Assembly: GCA_018110825.1 (NCBI GenBank)
Contig: JAGBCL010000108.1
Coordinates: forward strand, 1 to 64,000
Direction: 5' to 3'
DNA from: Oscillospiraceae bacterium
GTDB taxonomy: Bacteria > Bacillota > Clostridia > Oscillospirales > Ruminococcaceae
DNA: 64,000 bases
This document shows positions 1-7,459 of the stretch, piece after piece. Position 1 is the first letter of the stretch. The number at the start of each line of letters is the position of its first letter. The notes beneath the pieces were generated by a model. That model was given only the letters and a program-made list of their open reading frames with translations. It had not been told where the DNA came from and ran no database searches. Position numbers and translations under genes: made by a program.

Positions 1-625
1 CTACAGCGTCCTTTGCACGAGCACCAACCTGGAGAGTAACTGTGCTGCCGTCATTGTAATCAGCCTGAACCTTTTTAGGGCTGGTAAGGTCAGTTGTAGC
101 ACCACCGAATGTGTTGGAAGTTGAAACAGTACCTGCTGCTGCTGGCTTAGTATCGACACCCTTATACTCAATTTTTGCACCATCTACTTCTGTACCGTCA
201 GCCATTGTACCGCCGTTAAGAAGAACCACACCGTTGAAGTCTGTATCAGCGATCTGATCAATTTCGTCCTTGAGCTGCTCGTATTCAAGCTGGATAGCAG
301 CACGGTCAACGCCTTCATCGTATGTACCGTTAGCAGCCTGTGTAGCAAGAGTCTTCATTCTCTGGAGAATGGAGTCAGTTTCTGTGAGAGCACCTTCATA
401 AGTCTGAACCATGGAGATACCGTCCTGAGCGTTCTTGACTGCCTGAGTCATACCAGCGATCTGGGATCTCATCTTTTCGGAAACTGCGAGACCTGCAGCG
501 TTATCGCCTGCGCGGTTGATTGCAAAACCGGAAGAAAGCTTTTCAAGGGATTTGCCGAGCTTGGTGTTGTTCATACCAAGATATCTGTTAGCGTTAAGGG
601 CTGTCATGTTGTGCTGTACGATCAT
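1..625 (-). CDS. flagellin, N-terminal part (3' end cut by window)
   Basis: Flagellin forms the flagellar filament after export through the flagellar type III apparatus. The 208 visible codons read as a typical flagellin N-terminus: MIVQHNMTALNANRYLG, then SLEKLSSGFAINRAGDNAAG, then a long D1 helix containing LQRMKTLATQAANGT and ending near DFNG. The ATG at 625 is preceded by CAGGAGGT at 633-640, a strong site. The residues matching the TLR5 contact helix (QRMKTL) and the later ELK/DEI helix keep the arginine, leucine and glutamate seen in stimulatory flagellins. The gene has its own sigma-28-type promoter and faces away from azlCD. The C-terminal D0/D1 half lies outside the window, so intactness cannot be judged. 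Confidence 0.95.
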   Translation of the reverse strand, partial: MIVQHNMTALNANRYLGMNNTKLGKSLEKLSSGFAINRAGDNAAGLAVSEKMRSQIAGMTQAVKNAQDGISMVQTYEGALTETDSILQRMKTLATQAANGTYDEGVDRAAIQLEYEQLKDEIDQIADTDFNGVVLLNGGTMADGTEVDGAKIEYKGVDTKPAAAGTVSTSNTFGGATTDLTSPKKVQADYNDGSTVTLQVGARAKDAV

Positions 626-761
626 AATATTTACCTCCTGTAATTGCATTAAGTGCGAGTCCATTCACACCGTTTGCTCCGTAAAAATTCAGAGCAATGC
701 ATTTCCATAATTTTATTTTGAGAACCTTGACTTAATCCTGTCTGTTCTCCTTACGTTTAAT

Positions 762-788
762 ATATCGACGTGTTTTCAAAATACTTTA
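762..788 (-). promoter_or_regulatory. sigma-28 (SigD/FliA)-type promoter of flagellin
   Basis: On the minus strand TAAA (788-785) is followed by exactly 15 bases and then GTCGATAT (769-762), against the Bacillus SigD consensus TAAA-N15-GCCGATAT, i.e. one mismatch. It lies 137 bases upstream of the flagellin start, giving an untranslated leader of roughly 125-130 bases. Confidence 0.75.
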
Positions 789-845
789 TGGTATTTAATT
801 TAACAAATTATGAACTTTTAGTTAATATCACAACATATTGCTTTT

Positions 846-1160
846 TTAAATTAAAGTGAGCACAAGTTCTGTCACAAACGCTCCGATACAACCTGCTGCC
901 GCAACGGGAAGCAAACCCTTACCCTTAAAGGCAAGGACGAGTGCCGCAGCAAGTCCTGCTACTGCCGAAACGACATTGCCCGTAGAAAAGAATACCGCGG
1001 GAATTGTCATTGCTCCGAGGACTGCATAAGGGACATAATATAGAAAATCCTTGACAAATCGTGATTTTATTTTCTTCCTGAAAATGACAAACGGCAGCAT
1101 TCTTATAAGATATGTAACCCCTGCCATTACAGCTATATATGCAGCTATTGATATTTTCAC
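846..1160 (-). CDS. azlD: AzlD-family branched-chain amino acid transport subunit
   Basis: Small integral membrane partner of AzlC-type exporters (known roles: efflux of branched-chain amino acids or analogues). The 104 residues contain three to four hydrophobic segments and the usual family signature near the N-terminus, GVTYLIRMLPFVIF, where an arginine-leucine-proline follows the first segment. It overlaps the upstream azlC gene by 4 bases, so the two are translationally coupled, as is normal for this pair. Substrate cannot be read from sequence. Confidence 0.88.
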   Translation of the reverse strand: MKISIAAYIAVMAGVTYLIRMLPFVIFRKKIKSRFVKDFLYYVPYAVLGAMTIPAVFFSTGNVVSAVAGLAAALVLAFKGKGLLPVAAAGCIGAFVTELVLTLI

Positions 1161-1870
1161 TGCTCATCAGCCTCCTTCCGTGGAAAGAAAACTGCACCGG
1201 CTGCAGCTGCGGCAAGTGTACATATTATGATTGCAAAACCTGATGACACGCTTTCAAAAATCGGAATAAATTCCAGACAGCAGCTCATTGCCGCTGAAAT
1301 TACAACCGTCACGAACACACCTATTGATTTTCTTGCAGGTGGAATAAAGATTGCTACAAACATTCCGTAAATGGCAATTCCCAGTGCTGAGCAAAGCATT
1401 TCAGGAAGAATACTTCCCACGATGCCACCAAGAAGCGTGCCGCTGCTCCAGCAGATAAAAGGAAGCAGAATAAGACCATACATATATTGTGGAGTAACAT
1501 CTTTTGGTTTGCCTGCGGACACCGCAAAAATTTCGTCGGTTATTCCGAATGCGGCAAGAAAACGGTGAGGTGTAGTGAAACTTGCATCAAGCTTTTGAGA
1601 AAGTGACAGACTCATCAGCGCATAACGCATGTTTATTATAAGCTGAGCAAGTGCCATTTCGAGAAGTGTACCTGCGGCAGTAATAATGCTAAGTCCAGCA
1701 ACCTGACCTGCCGAAGTAAGGTTTGTCATTGAAATAAGGGTTGCCGCAAACCATGGCAGTCCCTGAGAAACAGCCGCAATTCCAAAGCTGAATGATACTG
1801 AAAGATATCCGAGACCGATTGGAATACCATCTTTAAGTCCCTCTTTAAAAGTTAATTTATCCGAGTTCAT
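1157..1870 (-). CDS. azlC: AzlC-family branched-chain amino acid exporter subunit
   Basis: Main membrane subunit of an AzlCD-type exporter, 237 residues with several hydrophobic helices. The family opening FKEGLKDGIPIGLGYLSVSF and the internal LINMRYALMSLSLSQKL are typical of AzlC. An in-frame start at 1891 exists, but AAAGGA lies 9 bases before the ATG at 1870, giving the natural N-terminus MNSDKLTFKEG, so I chose 1870. It forms a two-gene operon with azlD (4-base overlap). No regulator gene is adjacent. Confidence 0.9.
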   Translation of the reverse strand: MNSDKLTFKEGLKDGIPIGLGYLSVSFSFGIAAVSQGLPWFAATLISMTNLTSAGQVAGLSIITAAGTLLEMALAQLIINMRYALMSLSLSQKLDASFTTPHRFLAAFGITDEIFAVSAGKPKDVTPQYMYGLILLPFICWSSGTLLGGIVGSILPEMLCSALGIAIYGMFVAIFIPPARKSIGVFVTVVISAAMSCCLEFIPIFESVSSGFAIIICTLAAAAAGAVFFPRKEADEQ

Positions 1871-1961
1871 ATTTTCATTTCCTTTCTGCACAAACAGATT
1901 TAATTATAGCAGATTTTATACGGCAATTCAAGCATATAGAGTAAAAACCATCTGCATTTTG

Positions 1962-1990
1962 TTGCATAAATTGTCAGATGGTGCTATAAT
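1962..1990 (+). promoter_or_regulatory. sigma-A-type promoter of lipoprotein gene
   Basis: TTGCAT (1962-1967), 17-base spacer, TATAAT (1985-1990), 32 bases upstream of the ATG at 2022. Confidence 0.7.
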
Positions 1991-2021
1991 AAGTTTATAA
2001 ATCATTTTTGGGAGAATTAAA

Positions 2022-3317
2022 ATGAATAAGAAAATACTTGCTTTACTTACGTCAGCAGCACTTTGCCTGACAGGATGCAGCGCAAAGATAACCATAGATG
2101 ATGCCGACGAGGACGTGCTGGAGCTTCTTGAAGACTGCGATTATGATATTGAGGATTTCTCTGAGGTTGCTCTTACCACCCTTTATTCAATGGATATGGA
2201 CGAATTCCTTGCTCTGCATGACATGGACGATGAAGATGAATTTGAAGAGTATGTATATGACGTAACATCTTATTATGATTGGTACAATTTCGACAGTAAA
2301 AAAGACATGGAAAAAGCATTGAATGCTACACTCGAAGATACGCTTCTTGTGTATAAATTTTATTCTGCCTATCTTAATTCCATGGCAGTGGGTTATCTTG
2401 CTGAAACATATGCAGTTATATGTGATTCCAACGATGTGTCAATTGATGATATTGAGTTCAGCGGCAAAATCAAAGCTAAATCGCCTTCAGGTAAGGTAAA
2501 GTTCAATGGTGAAGAAAAGGACCTTAATCTTTTTATTCAGCAATGCATTAACGAAAAAGCACGAAACGGTTATTATTATGTCGAACTTGATGATTCTGGT
2601 GAAACAGATAAAGCATATTGGTCTGATGACAAGGACTTAATTAAAGACGACAGCAACTTTGAAGACGAATATGAATATGATTTGAGAGATATTGCCGAGG
2701 GTGAGCCTATAATATGCGGCTTTGATTCAGACTTTACTTTTAAAGGCACAAACGCATACAAGATAGCAAAGAAGCAACAAGGATTCTCCGATTATGATGA
2801 GGAAACCTTTATCAATAACTGGTTTTATCTTCTCGGTGATTATTACTTAGAAGAGCTTATTTTAGAAGAAGTCAACGACAATATCGAAGACATCGCCGAT
2901 GATAATTTTGTAAATCCTCATGATATTACTGAAGCTAATTCCAACGCTAAAGCAGTAAATACCGCTGCCGCTTGTGTTCTCACCCTAGCGAGCATTGATG
3001 GTTATGATTTCGGCGAAGTATATTCTTTTGGAAATGAATCTCAATATGAACTTGAGAATATTCAAATAGGAAATGAAACTTTTGACTTTTCCGAATATCT
3101 CGGTTCTGAATTTCCGGGATATTTTTACGTTACTTTTAACCCAAATACATATTCTGTATATACTGCAATGTGGTCAGAAGACCCTATACCTGACAAATAC
3201 AAGGTGCCACATGAGGAATTGATTGAAATATTCGATGAGGACGAGCAAATGGATGCTGCTAAGGATGGAAATCTAATCGGTATACATCCTTCTATAGAAT
3301 ATTGGACGAATTACTAA
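2022..3317 (+). CDS. putative lipoprotein, acidic, function unknown
   Basis: 431 residues. The N-terminus is a lipoprotein signal peptide: two lysines, a hydrophobic stretch and the lipobox LTGC with the lipidated cysteine at residue 19. The mature part is strongly acidic (DDADEDVLELLEDCDYDIEDF near the start is typical) and rich in tyrosine, with no other membrane segment and no motif that I recognise. It is expected on the outer face of the membrane. GGGAG lies 8-9 bases before the start. It stands alone between azlC (divergent) and paaK (convergent), with its own promoter and a shared terminator. Confidence 0.75.
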   Translation: MNKKILALLTSAALCLTGCSAKITIDDADEDVLELLEDCDYDIEDFSEVALTTLYSMDMDEFLALHDMDDEDEFEEYVYDVTSYYDWYNFDSKKDMEKALNATLEDTLLVYKFYSAYLNSMAVGYLAETYAVICDSNDVSIDDIEFSGKIKAKSPSGKVKFNGEEKDLNLFIQQCINEKARNGYYYVELDDSGETDKAYWSDDKDLIKDDSNFEDEYEYDLRDIAEGEPIICGFDSDFTFKGTNAYKIAKKQQGFSDYDEETFINNWFYLLGDYYLEELILEEVNDNIEDIADDNFVNPHDITEANSNAKAVNTAAACVLTLASIDGYDFGEVYSFGNESQYELENIQIGNETFDFSEYLGSEFPGYFYVTFNPNTYSVYTAMWSEDPIPDKYKVPHEELIEIFDEDEQMDAAKDGNLIGIHPSIEYWTNY

Positions 3318-3324
3318 AATAAAC

Positions 3325-3360
3325 AAAGCTGCTTTTGAACAAATCAAAAGCAGCTTTTAT
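3325..3360. terminator. bidirectional terminator
   Basis: A 14-bp perfect stem (AAAGCTGCTTTTGA, loop ACAAA) between the convergent lipoprotein gene and paaK, with T-rich flanks on both sides. Confidence 0.85.
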
Positions 3361-3361
3361 T

Positions 3362-4663
3362 TTACTTATTTTCGTTTCTGAGGTCAACAATTCTCTTTGC
3401 CTTGCCCTGGAAACGTTCAAGGGACTTGTACTCAACAAGTGAAACCTTTGTATCAATACCAAGCACAGTCTTGAGGTTGTGGTGGATACCGTTGCGGAGA
3501 TTTTCAAGGTCACCGAAGTTTTCCAGCAGAGCGTTGTTGGAAAGCTCAACCTTGACTTCAAGACGGTCGGAGAAGTTCTGTCTTGTGATAACAAGCTGAT
3601 AGTGAGGAGCAACCTCCTCAAAGCCCATGAGTACGGACTCAATCTGTGATGGGAACACGTTTACGCCGCGGATTTTGAGCATATCGTCGCTTCTGCCCTT
3701 GATTTTATCCATTCTTGCAAATGTTCTTCCACACTTACATGTTTCATAATTAATCTTAGTGATATCCTTTGTTCTGTAACGAAGCATAGGGATACCTTCC
3801 TTGGTGAGTGTTGTGATAACGAGTTCACCTGTTGAGCCCTTAGGGAGCACCTCGCCTGTTTCGGAGTTGATAACCTCAGCAAGGAAGTGGTCCTCGTTGA
3901 TGTGCATACCGTCACGTTCTTCACATTCACCGGATACACCGGGACCCATAAGTTCACTCATACCGTAGTTGTCTGTAGCGAAAAGGTTAAGTGTCTTTTC
4001 AATCTGCGAACGCATTTCCTCTGTGCAGCCCTCAGAGCCGAACAGACCAAGTCTGAGATTGAGGTCACCGAGGATACCCATTTCCTTGGCAAGCTCGCCG
4101 ATATACTGAGCATAGGAAGGAGTAGCAACAAGAGCAGTTGTCTGGAAATCCTTCATAAGCATAAGGTTCTTTTCAGTGTTGCCGCTTGAAGTAGGAACAA
4201 CGGTTGCACCGATTTTTTCAAGTCCGTAGTGCAGACCGAGAGCGCCTGTGAACAAGCCGTAACCGAAAGCGATATGTACGATATCGTCGCTTGTTGCACC
4301 TGCCGCTGTAACAAGACGAGCCATACAGTCGGACCAGTTTTCGATATCATTCTTTGTGTAACCAACAACAGTAGGCTTGCCTGTTGTACCTGAAGAAGCG
4401 TGAATACGTACGATATCCTTCAGCGGTGTACCGAAAAGACCGAACGGATATGTGTCGCGGATATCTGCCTTTGTTGTGTAAGGGATATACTGGATATCCT
4501 CAAGGCACTTGATTTTATCGGCAGTAACACCTGCTTCTGTAAGACGCTTGTTGTAGAAAGGGATATTGTCCATACAGTACTTTACGAGCCACTTCAGACG
4601 CTCCAGCTGGAGCTCCTCAAGTTTCTGTCTTGGCATTGTTTCTATGTCCTTCTGAAAAAACAT
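3362..4663 (-). CDS. paaK: phenylacetate-CoA ligase family enzyme
   Basis: AMP-forming acyl-CoA ligase, 433 residues, the normal length for PaaK. It would activate phenylacetate or a related aryl acid with ATP and CoA. The P-loop HASSGTTGKPTV lies near residue 90, GMSELMGPG around 240 and the adenylate-binding LRYRTKDI further on; the C-terminal domain ends in FQGKAKRI with the expected lysine. GGAGGAAT precedes the ATG at 4663. No other phenylacetate-catabolism gene is nearby. In anaerobic Firmicutes such ligases often accompany oxidation of aromatic amino acids, so aryl-acid activation or salvage is more likely than aerobic degradation (inference). Confidence 0.9.
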   Translation of the reverse strand: MFFQKDIETMPRQKLEELQLERLKWLVKYCMDNIPFYNKRLTEAGVTADKIKCLEDIQYIPYTTKADIRDTYPFGLFGTPLKDIVRIHASSGTTGKPTVVGYTKNDIENWSDCMARLVTAAGATSDDIVHIAFGYGLFTGALGLHYGLEKIGATVVPTSSGNTEKNLMLMKDFQTTALVATPSYAQYIGELAKEMGILGDLNLRLGLFGSEGCTEEMRSQIEKTLNLFATDNYGMSELMGPGVSGECEERDGMHINEDHFLAEVINSETGEVLPKGSTGELVITTLTKEGIPMLRYRTKDITKINYETCKCGRTFARMDKIKGRSDDMLKIRGVNVFPSQIESVLMGFEEVAPHYQLVITRQNFSDRLEVKVELSNNALLENFGDLENLRNGIHHNLKTVLGIDTKVSLVEYKSLERFQGKAKRIVDLRNENK

Positions 4664-4665
4664 TT

Positions 4666-5073
4666 TTATTCCTCCAATATATTTTTAGGGCTGACAAGCT
4701 TTAAATTGCTAAATTGACATATACATACATTATATACCTTTTTTGCCACAATTGCAAGGGATTTGAGGAATAAAGTTGTTTTATCAGTAAAATATTTCAT
4801 AATCGAAAGATGTTGTAATTGAACTTTTTTTCTCTCCTTATTTTTTTCTAAAAGTTTAATCAGCATTTCAACAGCAGGTTTTAAGTCCTTATTTACTGTT
4901 CCTGCACCCAATACTGTAACAAATTGCTTTGAACAATCAACTGTCAGACAATCCCAGAACGCATCCCAGTTTGCCCCATAATAATCAGGAAAATCAAGAG
5001 CTTTTTTTATTCTTTCATGGAACTCACGATAATACTTGCAGCCTGTTAAATCAAGAATAGCTTTTTCTTTCAT
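4666..5073 (-). CDS. barstar-like RNase inhibitor family protein with long C-terminal tail
   Basis: Barstar-family proteins are small inhibitors of barnase-type RNases. Residues 1-80 carry the family pattern: DLTGCKYYREFHERIKKAL, then YYGANWDAFWDCL, the most conserved segment. A normal barstar ends after about 90 residues. This one (135 residues from the ATG at 5073) carries about 50 further residues encoded by AT-rich DNA and without family similarity, which suggests a frameshift or loss of the original stop. No barnase-like toxin gene is next to it. The ribosome site is weak, the start lies just after the terminator of the preceding operon, and the end abuts paaK by 2 bases, so expression is uncertain. 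Confidence 0.65.
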   Translation of the reverse strand: MKEKAILDLTGCKYYREFHERIKKALDFPDYYGANWDAFWDCLTVDCSKQFVTVLGAGTVNKDLKPAVEMLIKLLEKNKERKKVQLQHLSIMKYFTDKTTLFLKSLAIVAKKVYNVCICQFSNLKLVSPKNILEE

Positions 5074-5086
5074 ATTTGTATCTACT

Positions 5087-5121
5087 AAAAAAGGCGTTCC
5101 GAAAAATACGGAACGCCTTTT
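5087..5121 (-). terminator. terminator of the PilZ-ParA-ComFB operon
   Basis: 13-bp perfect stem (AAAAGGCGTTCCG) with a 7-base loop, directly after the stop of the ComFB-like gene and followed by a T-run on the minus strand. Confidence 0.85.
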
Positions 5122-5123
5122 CA

Positions 5124-5783
5124 TCAATCATGTTTAGGAAGCGGTTTTCTCTCCAGCGCAAGACGTACCAGCGTCATCATAACGTCCTTACGGTGCTGGT
5201 CCTTCATCTTTTCAACCATCTTCATATCTTCCTTGCCGTTGATTTTCACCTTTATCGTCGGCACACGGTTACCCGCCTCTGTAACGGCGTCAGCGTAGCA
5301 AATCGGACACTGACAGCAGTTGAAACGCTGTAAAACCTGCGGCATAAGCTCTGTAATAAGCTCACCTGTGACGTCTATCTCAACAACGCTTGGCTGTACA
5401 ACAACCTGCGGTTCAGGCTGTACAACCACCTGTGGCTTAGGCTCGGGCTGTACAACGGCCTGTGGCTGTGGCTCTGGCTGTGCAACTACCTGCGGCTGTG
5501 GCTCGGGCTGTGCAACTACCTGCGGCTGTGGCTCGGGCTGTGCAACTACCTGCGGCTGTGGCTCTGGCTGTACAACAACTTGCGGCTGTGGCTCTGGCTG
5601 TACAACTACCTGCGGCTGTGGTTCAGGCTGAACAACAGCAGGCTGTTCAACAACCTTTGGCTCTATATTTTTCGGCGCTGTTTCCTCATCCTTGAGGTTG
5701 CTGCCCAGACTTGGATTTGTAGCGACCTTTTTCCCAGTCAGCAGGCGCATAACAGCTTCCGTTTTATTGCTTTTATGCTCCAT
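5124..5783 (-). CDS. ComFB-like protein with proline-rich decapeptide repeats
   Basis: 219 residues in three parts. Residues 1-50 are a charged head. Residues 53 to about 130 are about eight tandem PEPQPQVV(V/A)Q repeats, probably an extended rod. The C-terminal ~85 residues resemble the late-competence ComFB family: LITELMPQVLQRFNCCQCPICYADAV, split here as the helix LITELMPQVL and the cysteine cluster NCCQCPICYADAV, which in ComFB binds zinc. ComFB proteins have recently been reported as cyclic dinucleotide receptors, so a signalling role is plausible. It is the last gene of the operon after the PilZ and ParA genes (21-base gap) and has a good AAAGGA site. Its exact function is unknown. Confidence 0.75.
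   Translation of the reverse strand: MEHKSNKTEAVMRLLTGKKVATNPSLGSNLKDEETAPKNIEPKVVEQPAVVQPEPQPQVVVQPEPQPQVVVQPEPQPQVVAQPEPQPQVVAQPEPQPQVVAQPEPQPQAVVQPEPKPQVVVQPEPQVVVQPSVVEIDVTGELITELMPQVLQRFNCCQCPICYADAVTEAGNRVPTIKVKINGKEDMKMVEKMKDQHRKDVMMTLVRLALERKPLPKHD
5394..5627 (-). repeat. 30-bp tandem repeat encoding PEPQPQVVxQ units
   Basis: About seven full and one partial 30-base units inside the ComFB-like gene, encoding a ten-residue Pro/Glu/Gln/Val repeat. Copies are near-identical at DNA level, so copy number is likely to vary between strains by slippage without changing the frame. Confidence 0.9.
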
Positions 5784-5804
5784 TTTTCAGGATTCCTTTC
5801 TGAT

Positions 5805-6581
5805 TTATCTTTTCTTTTTTGCGGATATGATTTCGGGATAAAGATACTCTGCAAGCTTGGTGTAATTCCTTGATGCACGGCTGTTAGGAGAATACTTTGT
5901 GAGCACCTGCTGATGCGCAGGAGCTTCCGCCGCCGCAATGGAAACCGCAATCTTTATATCAAGAACCTGCGTCTGAAGCTGATCTGCAACAATCTGAACC
6001 ATTTCCTCTACTTCGTGTGAAAGAGCATATCTTGGCACGAATTTGGTAAGAAGAATACCTCTGATATTCAGATTTTTATTATAATATTTCTTAACCGCAA
6101 GAATTGTTTCCCTGAGCTGAGCAATACCCTGAAGTGAAAGGATTTCAGGTGTCATCGGGATAATCAGGTCGTTTGCGGCAGTATATGCATTGATTGTGAG
6201 AATCGAAAGCGCCGGAGGTGTGTCGATAATTATATAGTCATAATCATCTTTTACCGTTTCAAGTGCTCTCTTGAGAATGAATTCTCTCCTGTCAGAATCA
6301 AGCTCCAGCTCACTTCCCGAAAGGAGAATATTTGATGTAATGACATCGCAGATATGAGTCGTTTTTATTGCCTCACGTATACTGCATTTTCCTGTCATAA
6401 CATCATGGATTGTATATCCCTCGTCCTCTGCTCCGAGAGAAAAGGACAGGTTACCCTGAGGGTCCATATCAATAGCAAGAACTTTCTTGTCTCTGCTTCT
6501 GAAAATACCCGTCAGCGCTGCGCAGGTAGTGGTTTTACCAACGCCGCCTTTCTGATTTGTAACAACAATTACAGTAGCCAT
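5805..6581 (-). CDS. ParA/MinD-family ATPase
   Basis: Deviant Walker-A ATPase of 258 residues. The N-terminus has NQKGGVGKTTT (signature lysine at residue 11, P-loop lysine at 16), Walker A' is LAIDMDPQGN, and the Walker B segment is DYIIIDTPPALS. This class positions chromosomes, plasmids, flagella, pili or chemoreceptor arrays by ATP-dependent dimerisation. There is no ParB gene in the window. It sits between a PilZ gene (19-base gap) and a ComFB-like gene (21-base gap), a context that favours positioning of a surface or signalling structure rather than DNA segregation (inference). Confidence 0.9.
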   Translation of the reverse strand: MATVIVVTNQKGGVGKTTTCAALTGIFRSRDKKVLAIDMDPQGNLSFSLGAEDEGYTIHDVMTGKCSIREAIKTTHICDVITSNILLSGSELELDSDRREFILKRALETVKDDYDYIIIDTPPALSILTINAYTAANDLIIPMTPEILSLQGIAQLRETILAVKKYYNKNLNIRGILLTKFVPRYALSHEVEEMVQIVADQLQTQVLDIKIAVSIAAAEAPAHQQVLTKYSPNSRASRNYTKLAEYLYPEIISAKKKR

Positions 6582-6600
6582 ATGCCCTCTGCTTCCTTAC

Positions 6601-7257
6601 TTAAAAAATACTTTCTTTTGCTTTTCTGCGTTCTCTTTCAAGAACCTGACAGTCGAAAATAAATCTTGCCAGGCGTTCCTCCTGAGACTGATTTACATCA
6701 AGAAATCTGCATCCGTAACCGTCAATTTCGCCTTCATCATTTTTCTGAACACGGAGAATTTCAGCCAGCAGCTGCATTTCACCATCAAGGAAATTCAGCA
6801 TCACCTGGTCACCAACTTCAAACTCAGATGTTGAATTGAAAAATACACCGCCAAGATTAATATTTACAAAATGAAGCAAAACAGGGTCATCAAAAGCATA
6901 CATCTCCTCGCCTCTGATATAGAATGGTGACATTCCGTTGAAATCAACGGACACCTTAAAGCTTCTGCGGCGTTCTGCAAGAACCTCGCCCTGACCTGCA
7001 TGGAAATTCACCTGATATTCGGTGCACAAGTCGATGGTTGTATCATATTTCACACGATTGCCGTTAATATATTCAAAAATAATTTCAACATTTTCTCCCT
7101 TGGAAATAAGCGGAAAATCAGAACCCTTAAGCATTACAAGTTCTTTACCCTTCAGCTTGAAAAAATCCTTTGGAAAAAATACAGACTTTGTAGAAATAAG
7201 CAACTTGCCGTTTGAATCGTAAACCAGCACCCTGCTGATTTTATCCTTATTTACCAC
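6601..7257 (-). CDS. PilZ-domain protein (putative c-di-GMP receptor), first gene of PilZ-ParA-ComFB operon
   Basis: 218 residues with the two-domain layout of YcgR-like proteins: an N-terminal beta-rich flagellar-brake-like part (about 1-90), then a PilZ domain. The PilZ nucleotide-binding arginine cluster appears as AERRRSFKVSV near residue 97, and the second motif as NINLGG in place of the usual (D/N)xSxxG, so c-di-GMP binding is probable but not certain. The start is GTG at 7257, fixed by AAGGAGGT 6 bases upstream; no ATG is available there. It is the first gene of the operon, behind a sigma-A promoter at 7298-7326. Confidence 0.78.
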   Translation of the reverse strand: MVNKDKISRVLVYDSNGKLLISTKSVFFPKDFFKLKGKELVMLKGSDFPLISKGENVEIIFEYINGNRVKYDTTIDLCTEYQVNFHAGQGEVLAERRRSFKVSVDFNGMSPFYIRGEEMYAFDDPVLLHFVNINLGGVFFNSTSEFEVGDQVMLNFLDGEMQLLAEILRVQKNDEGEIDGYGCRFLDVNQSQEERLARFIFDCQVLERERRKAKESIF

Positions 7258-7297
7258 GCACAGACCTCCTTATTTCAAAAATACTAAACCATCTTTT

Positions 7298-7326
7298 ATT
7301 ATACTAAAAAATTACTTGTTTTGCAA
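7298..7326 (-). promoter_or_regulatory. sigma-A-type promoter of PilZ-ParA-ComFB operon
   Basis: On the minus strand TTGCAA (7326-7321), 17-base spacer, TATAAT (7303-7298), about 40 bases before the GTG start. No sigma-28 motif is visible here, so the operon is probably not in the flagellar late class. Confidence 0.7.
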
Positions 7327-7459
7327 TAGTAATTTTTTATCTTATGAAATATATTAAAACGCAGCTGCTTTTTTTGTATAAAATATAATAAAAAGCGACT
7401 GTACAAACTGCTCGAAAAATGCTATAATTATTATAAATAAACATTTGGAGCTTAACATT

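Noticed and set aside
5394-5627. CRISPR-like array
   Set aside because: The 30-bp units are contiguous without unique spacers and are in frame, coding a protein repeat.
5320-5631. Cys/Gly-repeat frame opposite the ComFB-like repeats
   Set aside because: Produced only by the reverse reading of the 30-bp repeat; no ribosome site and no family.
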